From: Mesobacillus harenae
GTDB taxonomy: Bacteria; Bacillota; Bacilli; Bacillales; Cytobacillaceae
DNA length: 64,000 nt
NCBI RefSeq assembly: GCF_013343715.1
Contig: NZ_JABUNR010000017.1
Location: forward strand, 4,008 to 68,007
Direction: 5' to 3'
Positions 45,146 to 53,265 of the stretch are shown one piece after another. How positions within the stretch are numbered: position 1 is the stretch's first letter; every line of letters begins with the position of its first letter. The notes under the pieces were generated by a model. It saw only the letters and a program-made list of their open reading frames with translations. It ran no database searches and was not told the origin of the DNA. The position numbers and the translations under genes are program-made.

Positions 45146-46057
45146 ATGAATAGTTTACCGAAGGTGCATACCGGATTTCAATCTTCTACTGAGAAGCTGT
45201 TAGATTGGAATCACCCAATGTATAAGCTTTATGAGAAAGCGAAAAAATTTGGAGGATGGAATCCAATAGATATTGATTTTTCGGTCGATAGACAAAGTGT
45301 ATTAAATTCGGGGCCAAAAGAACGAGAGTTGGTGGCTCAGCTTGTAGCATTATTTGGTGCTGGCGAGGAGGCAGTCACACTTGACTTTTTACCAGTCCTT
45401 TATACGATGGCTAACGAAGGCCGGCTCGAAGATACAATCTATTTGACTACCTTCTTATATGAAGAAGCAAAACATACCGAGTTTTTTGCGAGGTGGCGTC
45501 AAGAAGTAGGGATGACAGAGGATCTGTCAAAATACCATACTGATAATTATAAAAAGGTTTTTTATGAGATGCTGCCACAGGCTATGAATGCTCTCTATAC
45601 TGACAATTCCCCGGAAGCCCAGGTACGAGCATTGACAACCTATCACATGGTCGTGGAGGGAATGCTTGCTGAATCAGGCTATCATTCTTTTAGGCTGGGG
45701 TTTCAAGCGACTGGATTACTCCCAGGAATGATCGAGGGAATTAAGAACTTAGGCCGGGATGAAGGACGTCATATAGGGTTTGGTACATACACCCTTAGGC
45801 GTCTCATATCTCAGGATCCAAAGCTGTACGATGTTTTTACTGAAACGATGGATGGCCTTCTCCCTTATGCAATTGGCCTGATCAATGACACGATTGCTAT
45901 TACGGAGGGAGAAGAGATGTATGGGGTTGACTGGACTATAATGACGGACTATGCAATAAAGCAGTACAATACCAGAGAGGCAAGTATATCAAAAGCAAAG
46001 GATCATTTTGATGCCTACCTGGAAATCGAAGAGGAAGCAGAAGCAATAATTGAGTAG
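45146..46057 (+). CDS. R2-like ligand-binding oxidase (R2lox)
   Basis: A 303-aa ferritin-fold protein with a Mn/Fe cofactor, related to ribonucleotide reductase R2 but not a reductase subunit. All six metal ligands of the Geobacillus R2loxI family are present: E74 (in GEEAVTLD), E107 and H110 (EEAKH), E171 (VVEGMLAESGYH), E206 and H209 (RDEGRHIGFG). The residue pair that forms the unique Val-Tyr ether cross-link also survives: V77 and Y166. Crystal structures of the family contain a bound long-chain fatty acid. The natural substrate is unknown. ATG 45146 follows GGGAGGCGGGAAGG. Divergent from the ADH operon. Confidence 0.93.
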   Translation: MNSLPKVHTGFQSSTEKLLDWNHPMYKLYEKAKKFGGWNPIDIDFSVDRQSVLNSGPKERELVAQLVALFGAGEEAVTLDFLPVLYTMANEGRLEDTIYLTTFLYEEAKHTEFFARWRQEVGMTEDLSKYHTDNYKKVFYEMLPQAMNALYTDNSPEAQVRALTTYHMVVEGMLAESGYHSFRLGFQATGLLPGMIEGIKNLGRDEGRHIGFGTYTLRRLISQDPKLYDVFTETMDGLLPYAIGLINDTIAITEGEEMYGVDWTIMTDYAIKQYNTREASISKAKDHFDAYLEIEEEAEAIIE

Positions 46058-46061
46058 CTGA

Positions 46062-46162
46062 TTTAAACCAATTTGGTTTTTATCATAAATGAAGTACCCT
46101 TTTCTCTGCTAGTTTCAAATCTCCACCCCCAATTTGGGATGGCACCTGCCATCCTTTTTTTG
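46062..46162 (+). terminator. Two tandem hairpins behind R2lox
   Basis: AAACCAA / TTTGGTTT at about 46065-46080 followed by TTTA, and GGATGGCA / TGCCATCC at 46137-46154 followed by seven T. Together they isolate the island from the S10 operon. Confidence 0.85.
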
Positions 46163-46499
46163 TTTGTGTATTATTAACCTGTAGAAAGTGGTAACATTTA
46201 TCGGACCACGGTCCTGTTGTTCATAGACTACCTCACACCGGTATAAATCAGGCCGGGATGTTCAGCGATGAAGAGTCAGTATCAACAGGAAGATCTTCCG
46301 ACGCTAAGATCTATCTATATATATAGAAGAAACTGGTTGAGCAGAGGGTTCCAATATAAAATTAGGCTAGTAATTAACATGTTATTTTAAGAGTTGATAA
46401 ATAAGGAAGAAACAAAAAGTAAATCTTCTCTTGTAAACTGGGAGATGAGCCGCTATAATAGTAAAAGTGTGTAAAACATATATAAAGTGCAAAGAAAAG
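46163..46499 (+). other. Structured non-coding spacer before the S10 promoter
   Basis: No gene. Three consecutive stems can be drawn: GTGGT / ACCAC (46188-46209), CCTGTTG / CAACAGG (46213-46289, enclosing GACT / AGTC) and AGATCTT / AAGATCT (46291-46312). No promoter for a separate RNA was identified. The remainder to 46499 is AT-rich and shows nothing recognisable. Confidence 0.4.
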
Positions 46500-46528
46500 T
46501 TGCACTCCAATTATGTTTTCTGTATAAT
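46500..46528 (+). promoter_or_regulatory. S10-spc-alpha operon promoter
   Basis: TTGCAC at 46500-46505, 17-bp spacer, TATAAT at 46523-46528. A leader of about 125 nt follows with a GACACACC / GTGTGTGG hairpin around 46570-46602 before the rpsJ ribosome binding site. Confidence 0.88.
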
Positions 46529-46659
46529 AGACAATGTTGGTCTCTGACTGCGATGATGCGGAAGGTTGCTGACACACCCGGCCGCTTTGCCATGGCGAGT
46601 GTGTGGGAAATTTCCGTTGAGAAAGTCTATTTTAAAATAGGCGAAAAGGAGGGAAAATA

Positions 46660-46968
46660 ATGGCAAAACAAAAGATTCGTATCCGTTTAAAAGCGTATGA
46701 TCACAGAATTCTTGACCAATCTGCAGAGAAAATTGTTGAAACAGCAAAGCGTTCTGGGGCGGCTGTATCTGGCCCAATCCCATTACCGACTGAAAAGACT
46801 ATTTATACTATCCTGCGTGCGGTTCATAAGTACAAAGATTCGCGTGAGCAATTTGAAATGCGCACACATAAGCGTCTAATCGACATCATCAACCCAACGC
46901 CACAAACGGTTGATTCACTTATGCGTTTAGATCTGCCATCAGGTGTAGATATCGAAATTAAACTTTAA
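46660..46968 (+). CDS. rpsJ: 30S ribosomal protein S10
   Basis: S10 is in the 30S head and also binds NusB in antitermination. The 102-aa protein shows the conserved KIRIRLKAYDHRILD start and the GPIPLPT loop motif (about 37-43). ATG 46660 follows AAAAGGAGGG. First gene of the S10 operon. Confidence 0.97.
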   Translation: MAKQKIRIRLKAYDHRILDQSAEKIVETAKRSGAAVSGPIPLPTEKTIYTILRAVHKYKDSREQFEMRTHKRLIDIINPTPQTVDSLMRLDLPSGVDIEIKL

Positions 46969-47005
46969 TAATAAATAATACAAATCTTTAGGAGGTGTGA
47001 CTGAA

Positions 47006-47635
47006 ATGACCAAAGGAATCTTAGGAAGAAAGATCGGTATGACTCAAGTGTTTGCTGAGAACGGTGATCTTATCCCGGTAACTGTAGTTGAAGCTGCTCC
47101 AAACGTTGTTCTTCAAAAGAAAATTGGAGAAACTGATGGATATGAAGCAATTCAATTAGGTTTTGAAGACAAGCGTGAAAAGCTTTCAAACAAACCGGAA
47201 AAAGGCCATGTCGCAAAAGCTAACACTACTCCTAAGCGCTTCGTTCGTGAATTCAACGGAGTAGACTTAGCAGAGTACGAAGTTGGTCAGGAAGTCAAGG
47301 TAGATGTTTTCGCGGAAGGCGATTTAGTAGATGTAACAGGAGTATCTAAAGGTAAAGGTTTCCAGGGTGCAATCAAGCGCCACGGACAATCTCGCGGGCC
47401 AATGGCTCACGGTTCCCGTTACCACCGTCGTCCAGGTTCAATGGGACCTGTTGCTCCAAACCGTGTATTTAAAGGTAAATTATTACCTGGACGTATGGGT
47501 GGAGAGCAGATCACTGTTCAGAACCTTGAAATCGTAAAAGTGGACACAGAGCGCAACTTGCTTTTAGTTAAAGGTAACGTTCCAGGTCCTAAAAAGGCAT
47601 TGCTTAAAATCAGAAGCGCTGTTAAAGCGAAGTAA
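47006..47635 (+). CDS. rplC: 50S ribosomal protein L3
   Basis: L3 reaches to the peptidyl-transferase centre and starts 50S assembly. The 209-aa protein begins MTKGILGRKIGMTQ and has the loop signature HGQSRGPMAHGSRYHRRPGSMG (about 130-151). ATG 47006 lies 8 bases after AGGAGGTG; the in-frame GTG at 46997 lies in that site and is rejected. Confidence 0.97.
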   Translation: MTKGILGRKIGMTQVFAENGDLIPVTVVEAAPNVVLQKKIGETDGYEAIQLGFEDKREKLSNKPEKGHVAKANTTPKRFVREFNGVDLAEYEVGQEVKVDVFAEGDLVDVTGVSKGKGFQGAIKRHGQSRGPMAHGSRYHRRPGSMGPVAPNRVFKGKLLPGRMGGEQITVQNLEIVKVDTERNLLLVKGNVPGPKKALLKIRSAVKAK

Positions 47636-47660
47636 CTTCTAGGGAAAGGAGGAAATTGGA

Positions 47661-48284
47661 ATGCCGAAAGTAGCATTATTCAACCAAACCGGATCTCAAG
47701 TTGGCGATATCGAACTGAATGATTCAGTGTTTGGGATTGAACCTAATAACCACGTAATGTTCGAAGCTGTCATCATGCAAAGAGCTTCATTACGTCAAGG
47801 TACTCATAAAACTAAAATTCGTTCTGAAGTAGCTGGCGGCGGACGTAAACCATGGCGTCAAAAAGGTACTGGACGCGCACGTCAGGGTTCGATTCGTTCC
47901 CCACAATGGCGCGGAGGCGGTACGGTATTTGGACCGACACCACGCAGCTACAGCTATAAATTACCTAAGAAGGTTCGTCGTTTGGCAATTAAATCGGCGT
48001 TATCATCTAAAGTGTTGGATGAAAACATCTTAGTATTGGAAAACCTTGCATTCGAAGCTCCGAGAACAAAGGAATTCGCAGGCGTATTAAAAGGCTTAGC
48101 GGTTGACTCGAAAGCACTAATCGTAACTGCAGGGGTAGACGAAAATGTAGCTTTATCAGCACGTAACCTTCCTGGTGTAACGGTTGTTGCAGCTGATGGA
48201 ATTAACGTTTTAGATGTTTTAAATCATGATAAATTAATCATGACTAAAGCAGCTGTTGAAAAAGTAGAGGAGGTGCTTGCATAA
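47661..48284 (+). CDS. rplD: 50S ribosomal protein L4
   Basis: L4 lines the exit tunnel and in several bacteria represses the S10 operon. The 207-aa protein has the tunnel loop with GGGRKPWRQKGTGRARQGS (about 64-82), a macrolide-relevant region that looks wild type. ATG 47661 follows AAAGGAGGA. It overlaps rplW by one base (TAATG). Confidence 0.97.
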   Translation: MPKVALFNQTGSQVGDIELNDSVFGIEPNNHVMFEAVIMQRASLRQGTHKTKIRSEVAGGGRKPWRQKGTGRARQGSIRSPQWRGGGTVFGPTPRSYSYKLPKKVRRLAIKSALSSKVLDENILVLENLAFEAPRTKEFAGVLKGLAVDSKALIVTAGVDENVALSARNLPGVTVVAADGINVLDVLNHDKLIMTKAAVEKVEEVLA

Positions 48285-48568
48285 TGGATGCACGTGATAT
48301 CATTAAGCGCCCCGTAATTACTGAACGCTCTTCTGACTTGATGGGTGAAAAGAAATACACTTTTGAAGTTGATGTTAGAGCAAACAAGACTCAAGTAAAA
48401 GACGCTATTGAACAAATTTTTAGTGTTGATGTTGAAAAAGTAAACATCATGAACTATAAAGGGAAGTTCAAGCGTATGGGCAAATTCGGCGGATACACTA
48501 ACAAACGCCGCAAAGCTATCGTAACTTTAACTGAAGACAGCAAAGAAATCGAATTCTTTGAGGTTTAA
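48284..48568 (+). CDS. rplW: 50S ribosomal protein L23
   Basis: L23 surrounds the tunnel exit and docks trigger factor and SRP. The 94-aa protein shows the N-terminal KRPVITERS motif (7-15) and the GKFKRMGKFGGYTNKRRKA loop (about 61-79). Its start codon overlaps the rplD stop codon, so translation is coupled. Confidence 0.97.
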   Translation: MDARDIIKRPVITERSSDLMGEKKYTFEVDVRANKTQVKDAIEQIFSVDVEKVNIMNYKGKFKRMGKFGGYTNKRRKAIVTLTEDSKEIEFFEV

Positions 48569-48598
48569 TCACTTTAATTAGAAGAGGAGGGAAATGAA

Positions 48599-49429
48599 AT
48601 GGCGATTAAAAAGTACAAACCTACCTCTGCCGGTCGTCGCGGCATGACAGCTTCTGATTTCGCTGAAATCACAACTGACAAGCCGGAAAAGTCTTTACTT
48701 GCACCGTTAAAAAGAAAAGGCGGCCGTAACAACCAGGGTAAGTTAACAGTTCGTCATCAAGGTGGCGGTCATAAGCGTCAGTATCGTGTTATCGATTTTA
48801 AACGTAACAAAGATGGCATTCCTGGACGCGTTGCCACAATCGAATATGATCCAAACCGTTCAGCAAACATTGCGTTAATCAATTATGCAGACGGAGAAAA
48901 GCGTTACATCCTAGCTCCTAAAAACCTAGTAGTAGGAATGGAAGTTATGTCTGGTGCTCAAGCCGACATCAAAGTAGGAAACGCACTTCCACTTATCAAC
49001 ATTCCTGTTGGTACTGTGGTACACAATATCGAGTTAAAGCCTGGCAAAGGCGGTCAATTGGTCCGTTCAGCTGGTACATCAGCACAGGTTCTTGGTAAAG
49101 AAGGTAAATACGTTCTTATCCGTTTAAATTCTGGTGAAGTTCGCATGATCCTTTCTGAATGCCGCGCGACTGTTGGTCAAGTTGGAAATGAACAGCACGA
49201 ACTAATCAACATTGGTAAAGCAGGACGTTCACGCTGGTTAGGCAAGCGCCCAACTGTCCGTGGTTCTGTAATGAACCCTAACGATCACCCACACGGCGGT
49301 GGTGAAGGACGTTCGCCTATCGGACGTAAATCACCAATGTCTCCATGGGGTAAACCAACTCTTGGATTCAAAACTCGCAAAAAGAAAAACAAATCAGATA
49401 AATTTATCGTGCGTCGCCGCAAAAAATAA
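48599..49429 (+). CDS. rplB: 50S ribosomal protein L2
   Basis: L2 is essential for subunit joining and peptidyl transfer. The 276-aa protein begins MAIKKYKPTSAGRRGMT and has the conserved histidine-containing C-terminal segment MNPNDHPHGGGEGRSP (about 226-241). ATG 48599 follows GAGGAGGGAAATG. Confidence 0.98.
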   Translation: MAIKKYKPTSAGRRGMTASDFAEITTDKPEKSLLAPLKRKGGRNNQGKLTVRHQGGGHKRQYRVIDFKRNKDGIPGRVATIEYDPNRSANIALINYADGEKRYILAPKNLVVGMEVMSGAQADIKVGNALPLINIPVGTVVHNIELKPGKGGQLVRSAGTSAQVLGKEGKYVLIRLNSGEVRMILSECRATVGQVGNEQHELINIGKAGRSRWLGKRPTVRGSVMNPNDHPHGGGEGRSPIGRKSPMSPWGKPTLGFKTRKKKNKSDKFIVRRRKK

Positions 49430-49489
49430 CGGGATTGAGCTACGGTTCAACAGTAGAACCGTAGGACAATCACGAAGGGAGGTTCAATC

Positions 49490-49768
49490 ATGGGTCGCAG
49501 CTTAAAAAAAGGACCTTTTGTTGATGAGCATTTGATTAAAAAGATCGAAAAGTTAAATGAAACGGAAGGCAAGCAAGTAGTAAAAACTTGGTCACGCCGT
49601 TCTACGATCTTCCCACAATTCATCGGACACACAATCGCTGTTTACGACGGTCGTAAACATGTTCCTGTATATGTTACTGAAGACATGGTAGGTCACAAGC
49701 TTGGAGAATTTGCTCCATCTCGTACTTACAAAGGTCATGCCAGTGATGATAAGAAAACAAGACGCTAA
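49490..49768 (+). CDS. rpsS: 30S ribosomal protein S19
   Basis: S19 lies in the 30S head near the A-site finger. The 92-aa protein begins MGRSLKKGPFVDEHL and contains the HNGKKHVPVYV-type strand GRKHVPVYVTEDMVGHKLGE (about 53-72). ATG 49490 follows GGGAGGTT. The 60-bp gap before it has no further signal. Confidence 0.97.
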   Translation: MGRSLKKGPFVDEHLIKKIEKLNETEGKQVVKTWSRRSTIFPQFIGHTIAVYDGRKHVPVYVTEDMVGHKLGEFAPSRTYKGHASDDKKTRR

Positions 49769-49786
49769 TGAGAGGAGGGCATTCAT

Positions 49787-50128
49787 ATGCAAGCTAAAGC
49801 TGTTGCAAGAACAGTTCGTATTGCTCCTCGTAAAGTTCGCTTAGTAGTAGATTTAATTCGAGGAAAGCAAGTTGGTGAAGCGGTAGCTATTTTAAAACTT
49901 ACTCCAAAGGCTGCTTCTCCAGTCGTGGAAAAAGTATTAAATTCCGCATTGGCAAACGCTGAGCACAACTACGATATGGACGTGAATAATTTAGTAGTTT
50001 CTCAGGTATTTGTAGACGAAGGACCAACTTTAAAACGTTTCCGTCCCCGTGCTATGGGCCGTGCTAGTCAAATAAACAAACGCACTAGTCATATTACAAT
50101 CGTGCTATCAGAAAAGAAGGAGGGATAA
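49787..50128 (+). CDS. rplV: 50S ribosomal protein L22
   Basis: L22 extends a loop into the exit tunnel. The 113-aa protein has ARTVRIAPRKVRLVVDLIRG (about 6-25) and the RPRAMGRASQINKRTSHI loop (about 85-102), which is the macrolide-related hairpin and shows no insertion. ATG 49787 follows GAGGAGGG. Confidence 0.97.
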   Translation: MQAKAVARTVRIAPRKVRLVVDLIRGKQVGEAVAILKLTPKAASPVVEKVLNSALANAEHNYDMDVNNLVVSQVFVDEGPTLKRFRPRAMGRASQINKRTSHITIVLSEKKEG

Positions 50129-50131
50129 TCA

Positions 50132-50788
50132 GTGGGTCAAAAAGTAAATCCAGTTGGATTGCGCGTCGGAATCATTCGTGATTGGGAATCAAAATGGTAC
50201 GCAGGCAAAGACTATGCAGATCTTTTACACGAAGACCTTAGAGTTCGTGAATACATCGCAAAGCGTTTGAGTGATGCTTCTCTTTCTAAAGTAGAAATCG
50301 AACGTGCAGCAAACCGTTTAAACGTAACAATCCACACTGCTAAGCCAGGAATGGTTATTGGTAAGGGTGGTACAGAAGTTGAAGCACTTCGTAAGGCGCT
50401 TAACCAGTTAACTGGCAAACGCGTACACATTAACATTCTTGAAATTAAAAGAGCCGATATGGATGCGAAATTGGTTGCAGAAAACATTGCACGCCAATTA
50501 GAAAACCGTGTATCTTTCCGTCGTGCTCAAAAACAAGCTATTCAACGCTCAATGCGTGCTGGAGCTAAAGGGATCAAGACAATGGTTTCCGGTCGTCTAG
50601 GCGGCGCAGACATCGCTCGTTCTGAACATTACAGCGAAGGAACTGTTCCACTTCATACTCTTCGTGCTGACATTGATTATGCACATGCAGAAGCGGACAC
50701 TACTTATGGTAAGCTTGGCGTAAAAGTATGGATTTACCGTGGAGAAGTCCTTCCTGCTAAGAAGAAATCTGAGGAAGGAGGCAAATAA
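50132..50788 (+). CDS. rpsC: 30S ribosomal protein S3
   Basis: S3 forms part of the mRNA entry tunnel and has helicase activity with S4 and S5. The 218-aa protein has a KH domain with GMVIGKGGTEVEALR (about 74-88). Start is GTG at 50132, after AAGGAGGG, giving MGQKVNPVGLRVGI as in all bacteria. It begins 3 bp after rplV. Confidence 0.97.
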   Translation: MGQKVNPVGLRVGIIRDWESKWYAGKDYADLLHEDLRVREYIAKRLSDASLSKVEIERAANRLNVTIHTAKPGMVIGKGGTEVEALRKALNQLTGKRVHINILEIKRADMDAKLVAENIARQLENRVSFRRAQKQAIQRSMRAGAKGIKTMVSGRLGGADIARSEHYSEGTVPLHTLRADIDYAHAEADTTYGKLGVKVWIYRGEVLPAKKKSEEGGK

Positions 50789-50790
50789 TT

Positions 50791-51225
50791 ATGTTATTGC
50801 CTAAACGCGTTAAGTATCGTCGTGTACACCGCGGCAAAATGCGTGGAAACGCAAAAGGCGGCACTGAAGTGAACTTCGGTGAATACGGCCTTCAAGCTCT
50901 TGAAGCTTCTTGGATCACAAACCGTCAAATTGAATCTGCCCGTATTGCAATGACTCGTTACATGAAACGTGGCGGTAAAGTTTGGATTAAAATTTTCCCT
51001 CATAAGCCTTATACTGCAAAGCCTCTAGAAGTTCGGATGGGTTCCGGTAAAGGTGCTCCTGAAGGATGGGTTGCTGTAGTAAAACCAGGCAAGATCATGT
51101 TTGAACTTGCTGGCGTTTCTGAGGAAGTAGCACGCGAAGCATTACGCTTAGCTGCACACAAACTTCCAGTTAAATGCAAGTTTGTAAAACGAGAAGAAAT
51201 TGGTGGTGAAACTAATGAAAGCTAA
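50791..51225 (+). CDS. rplP: 50S ribosomal protein L16
   Basis: L16 helps position A-site tRNA. The 144-aa protein begins MLLPKRVKYRRVHRG and contains WIKIFPHKPYTAKPLEVRMG (about 67-86). ATG 50791 follows GGAAGGAGG. The end overlaps rpmC by 11 bp. Confidence 0.97.
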   Translation: MLLPKRVKYRRVHRGKMRGNAKGGTEVNFGEYGLQALEASWITNRQIESARIAMTRYMKRGGKVWIKIFPHKPYTAKPLEVRMGSGKGAPEGWVAVVKPGKIMFELAGVSEEVAREALRLAAHKLPVKCKFVKREEIGGETNES

Positions 51226-51418
51226 TGAAATTCGTGACCTTACCACTGCCGAAATCGAACAAAAAGTTAAATCCTTAAAAGAAGAGCTATTCAACCTGCG
51301 CTTTCAATTAGCGACTGGACAACTTGAAAACACAGCTCGCATTCGTGAAGTTCGCAAAGCGATTGCTCGCATGAAAACTGTGATTCGTGAAAGAGAAATC
51401 GGCGTTAACAATCGATAA
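51215..51418 (+). CDS. rpmC: 50S ribosomal protein L29
   Basis: L29 lies next to L23 at the tunnel exit. The 67-aa helical-hairpin protein begins MKANEIRDLTTAEIEQK and ends VREREI-like. ATG 51215 follows TTGGTGGTGA, inside the end of rplP; the in-frame upstream codon at 51200 would shift into rplP and is rejected. Confidence 0.96.
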   Translation: MKANEIRDLTTAEIEQKVKSLKEELFNLRFQLATGQLENTARIREVRKAIARMKTVIREREIGVNNR

Positions 51419-51439
51419 TATAGGGGAGGTTCTCGCAAA

Positions 51440-51703
51440 ATGAGTGAACGCAACCAACGCAAAGTTTATACTGGACGCGTCGTTTCAGACAAGATGGATA
51501 AAACCGTAACAGTTCTTGTTGAAACTTACAAAACGCATTCTTTATACGGCAAGCGTGTGAAATACTCTAAAAAGTTCAAAGCTCATGATGAGCAAAATGA
51601 AGCAAAAATTGGCGATGTTGTTCGCATTATGGAAACTCGCCCGCTTTCTGCAACAAAACGCTTCCGCTTACTAGAAGTGGTTGAAAAAGCAGTTATTATT
51701 TAA
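51440..51703 (+). CDS. rpsQ: 30S ribosomal protein S17
   Basis: S17 is a primary binder of the 16S 5' domain. The 87-aa OB-fold protein shows YTGRVVSDKMDKTVTVLVE (about 10-28) and the RIMETRPLSATKRFRL end. ATG 51440 follows GGGGAGGTT. Confidence 0.97.
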   Translation: MSERNQRKVYTGRVVSDKMDKTVTVLVETYKTHSLYGKRVKYSKKFKAHDEQNEAKIGDVVRIMETRPLSATKRFRLLEVVEKAVII

Positions 51704-51743
51704 TTGTTCGGATTAAGGTTTATTCCGAAGGGAGGTTACTCGC

Positions 51744-52112
51744 ATGATCCAACAGGAATCACGTTTAAAAGTTGCTGATAATTCAGGTGCTCGTGAAGTG
51801 CTTACAATTAAGGTTTTAGGTGGCTCCGGACGCAAGACAGCTAACATTGGTGATGTTATCGTTTGTACAGTGAAACAAGCAACACCAGGAGGCGTTGTTA
51901 AAAAAGGTGACGTAGTTAGAGCGGTTATCGTTCGTACGAAGAGCGGCATGCGTCGTAAAGATGGTTCATATATCACTTTCGATGAGAATGCATGTGTTAT
52001 CATTCGTGACGATAAGAGTCCGCGCGGAACTCGTATCTTCGGACCGGTTGCTCGTGAACTTCGCGACAACAACTTTATGAAAATCGTATCACTAGCTCCA
52101 GAAGTACTATAA
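51744..52112 (+). CDS. rplN: 50S ribosomal protein L14
   Basis: L14 sits at the subunit interface and is the binding site for RsfS. The 122-aa protein begins MIQQESRLKVADNSGAREV and has the SPRGTRIFGPVARELR segment (about 93-108). ATG 51744 follows GGGAGGTT. Full length. Confidence 0.97.
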   Translation: MIQQESRLKVADNSGAREVLTIKVLGGSGRKTANIGDVIVCTVKQATPGGVVKKGDVVRAVIVRTKSGMRRKDGSYITFDENACVIIRDDKSPRGTRIFGPVARELRDNNFMKIVSLAPEVL

Positions 52113-52147
52113 TTTAAATTCAATGCCTTTTAAGGAGGTGCACACAG

Positions 52148-52459
52148 ATGCATGTAAAAAAAGGTGACAAAGTAATGGTCATCTCTGGCAAGGATAAAGG
52201 CAAGACAGGAATCATCCTTGCAGCCTACCCTAAATTAAGCAAAGTCCTTGTCGAGGGAATCAATGTTGTTAAAAAACATTCAAAGCCTTCTCAAGTTAAC
52301 CCACAGGGCGGCATTATCAGCCAGGAGGCATCTATTCATGTATCAAACGTTATGCCTATCGACCCTAAATCAGGTGAGCCAACACGCGTTGGTTACAAAC
52401 AAGAAGATGGGAAGAAAGTACGCGTAGCAAAAAAATCCGGTGAAGTTCTAGATAAATAG
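52148..52459 (+). CDS. rplX: 50S ribosomal protein L24
   Basis: L24 starts 50S assembly with L3. The 103-aa protein has an N-terminal KOW motif (VKKGDKVMVISGKDKGKTG, about 3-21) and the GGIISQEASIHVSNVMP segment (about 56-72). ATG 52148 follows AAGGAGGTG. Confidence 0.97.
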   Translation: MHVKKGDKVMVISGKDKGKTGIILAAYPKLSKVLVEGINVVKKHSKPSQVNPQGGIISQEASIHVSNVMPIDPKSGEPTRVGYKQEDGKKVRVAKKSGEVLDK

Positions 52460-52485
52460 TTCATAGATGAAGGGAGGTACAATCG

Positions 52486-53025
52486 ATGAACCGCCTAAAA
52501 GAAAAGTTCAATAAGGAAATTTCTCCTGCTCTAGTGAGCAAGTTCAACTATAAATCCGTTATGGAAGTACCAAAACTAGAGAAGATCGTAATCAATATGG
52601 GTGTTGGTGATGCAGTTGCCAACGCAAAGGCGCTCGATGTTGCTGTTGAAGAGCTTACAACTATTACTGGTCAAAAACCTGTAGTCACTCGTGCGAAAAA
52701 GTCAATCGCTGGTTTCCGTCTTCGTGAAGGTATGCCAATCGGTGCTAAAGTTACACTACGCGGAGAGCGTATGTATCAATTTCTTGATAAGTTAATTTCT
52801 GTTTCACTTCCACGTGTACGCGATTTCCGCGGTGTTTCTAAGAAGTCATTTGACGGACGTGGAAACTACACACTTGGTGTTAAAGAACAGTTAATCTTCC
52901 CAGAAATTGACTATGATAAAGTAAATAAAGTTCGTGGCATGGATATTGTAATTGTAACGACTGCTAATACTGACGAAGAGGCTCGCGAGCTACTAACACA
53001 GTTCGGCATGCCGTTCCAGAAGTAA
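52486..53025 (+). CDS. rplE: 50S ribosomal protein L5
   Basis: L5 binds 5S rRNA and bridges to the 30S head. The 179-aa protein begins MNRLKEKFNKEISPAL and shows the KLEKIVINMGVGDA strand (about 29-42) and FRGVSKKSFDGRGNYTLG (about 116-133). ATG 52486 follows GGGAGGTAC. Confidence 0.97.
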   Translation: MNRLKEKFNKEISPALVSKFNYKSVMEVPKLEKIVINMGVGDAVANAKALDVAVEELTTITGQKPVVTRAKKSIAGFRLREGMPIGAKVTLRGERMYQFLDKLISVSLPRVRDFRGVSKKSFDGRGNYTLGVKEQLIFPEIDYDKVNKVRGMDIVIVTTANTDEEARELLTQFGMPFQK

Positions 53026-53050
53026 TCTCTAAATAGAGGGAGGCGAAAAC

Positions 53051-53236
53051 GTGGCTAAAAAATCAATGATTGCGAAGCAAAAACGCACGCCCAAACACAA
53101 GGTACAAGAGTACACTCGCTGTGAACGCTGCGGCCGTCCGCACTCTGTATACCGTAAATTTAGGCTTTGCCGTATTTGTTTCCGTGAATTAGCATACAAA
53201 GGGCAAATTCCTGGTGTGAAGAAAGCTAGCTGGTAA
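53051..53236 (+). CDS. rpsN: 30S ribosomal protein S14, zinc-binding type
   Basis: The 61-aa short (type Z) S14 has four zinc cysteines: C24 and C27 (CERCGRP) and C40 and C43 (CRICFRE). It is the C+ form; Bacillaceae often have a second, zinc-free copy elsewhere, which is not in this window. The start is GTG at 53051, 3 bases after GGGAGGCGAAAAC. Confidence 0.97.
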   Translation: MAKKSMIAKQKRTPKHKVQEYTRCERCGRPHSVYRKFRLCRICFRELAYKGQIPGVKKASW

Positions 53237-53265
53237 ACCCCAAGTCTGGGAAGGAGGTAAAAATA

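Noticed and set aside
45146..46057. Annotation as ribonucleotide reductase beta subunit
   Set aside because: Metal-ligand pattern and Val/Tyr pair match R2lox; no reductase partner gene is adjacent.
37574..46057. Prophage or transposon as the source of the island
   Set aside because: No integrase, transposase, terminal repeats or tRNA att site can be seen in the window.
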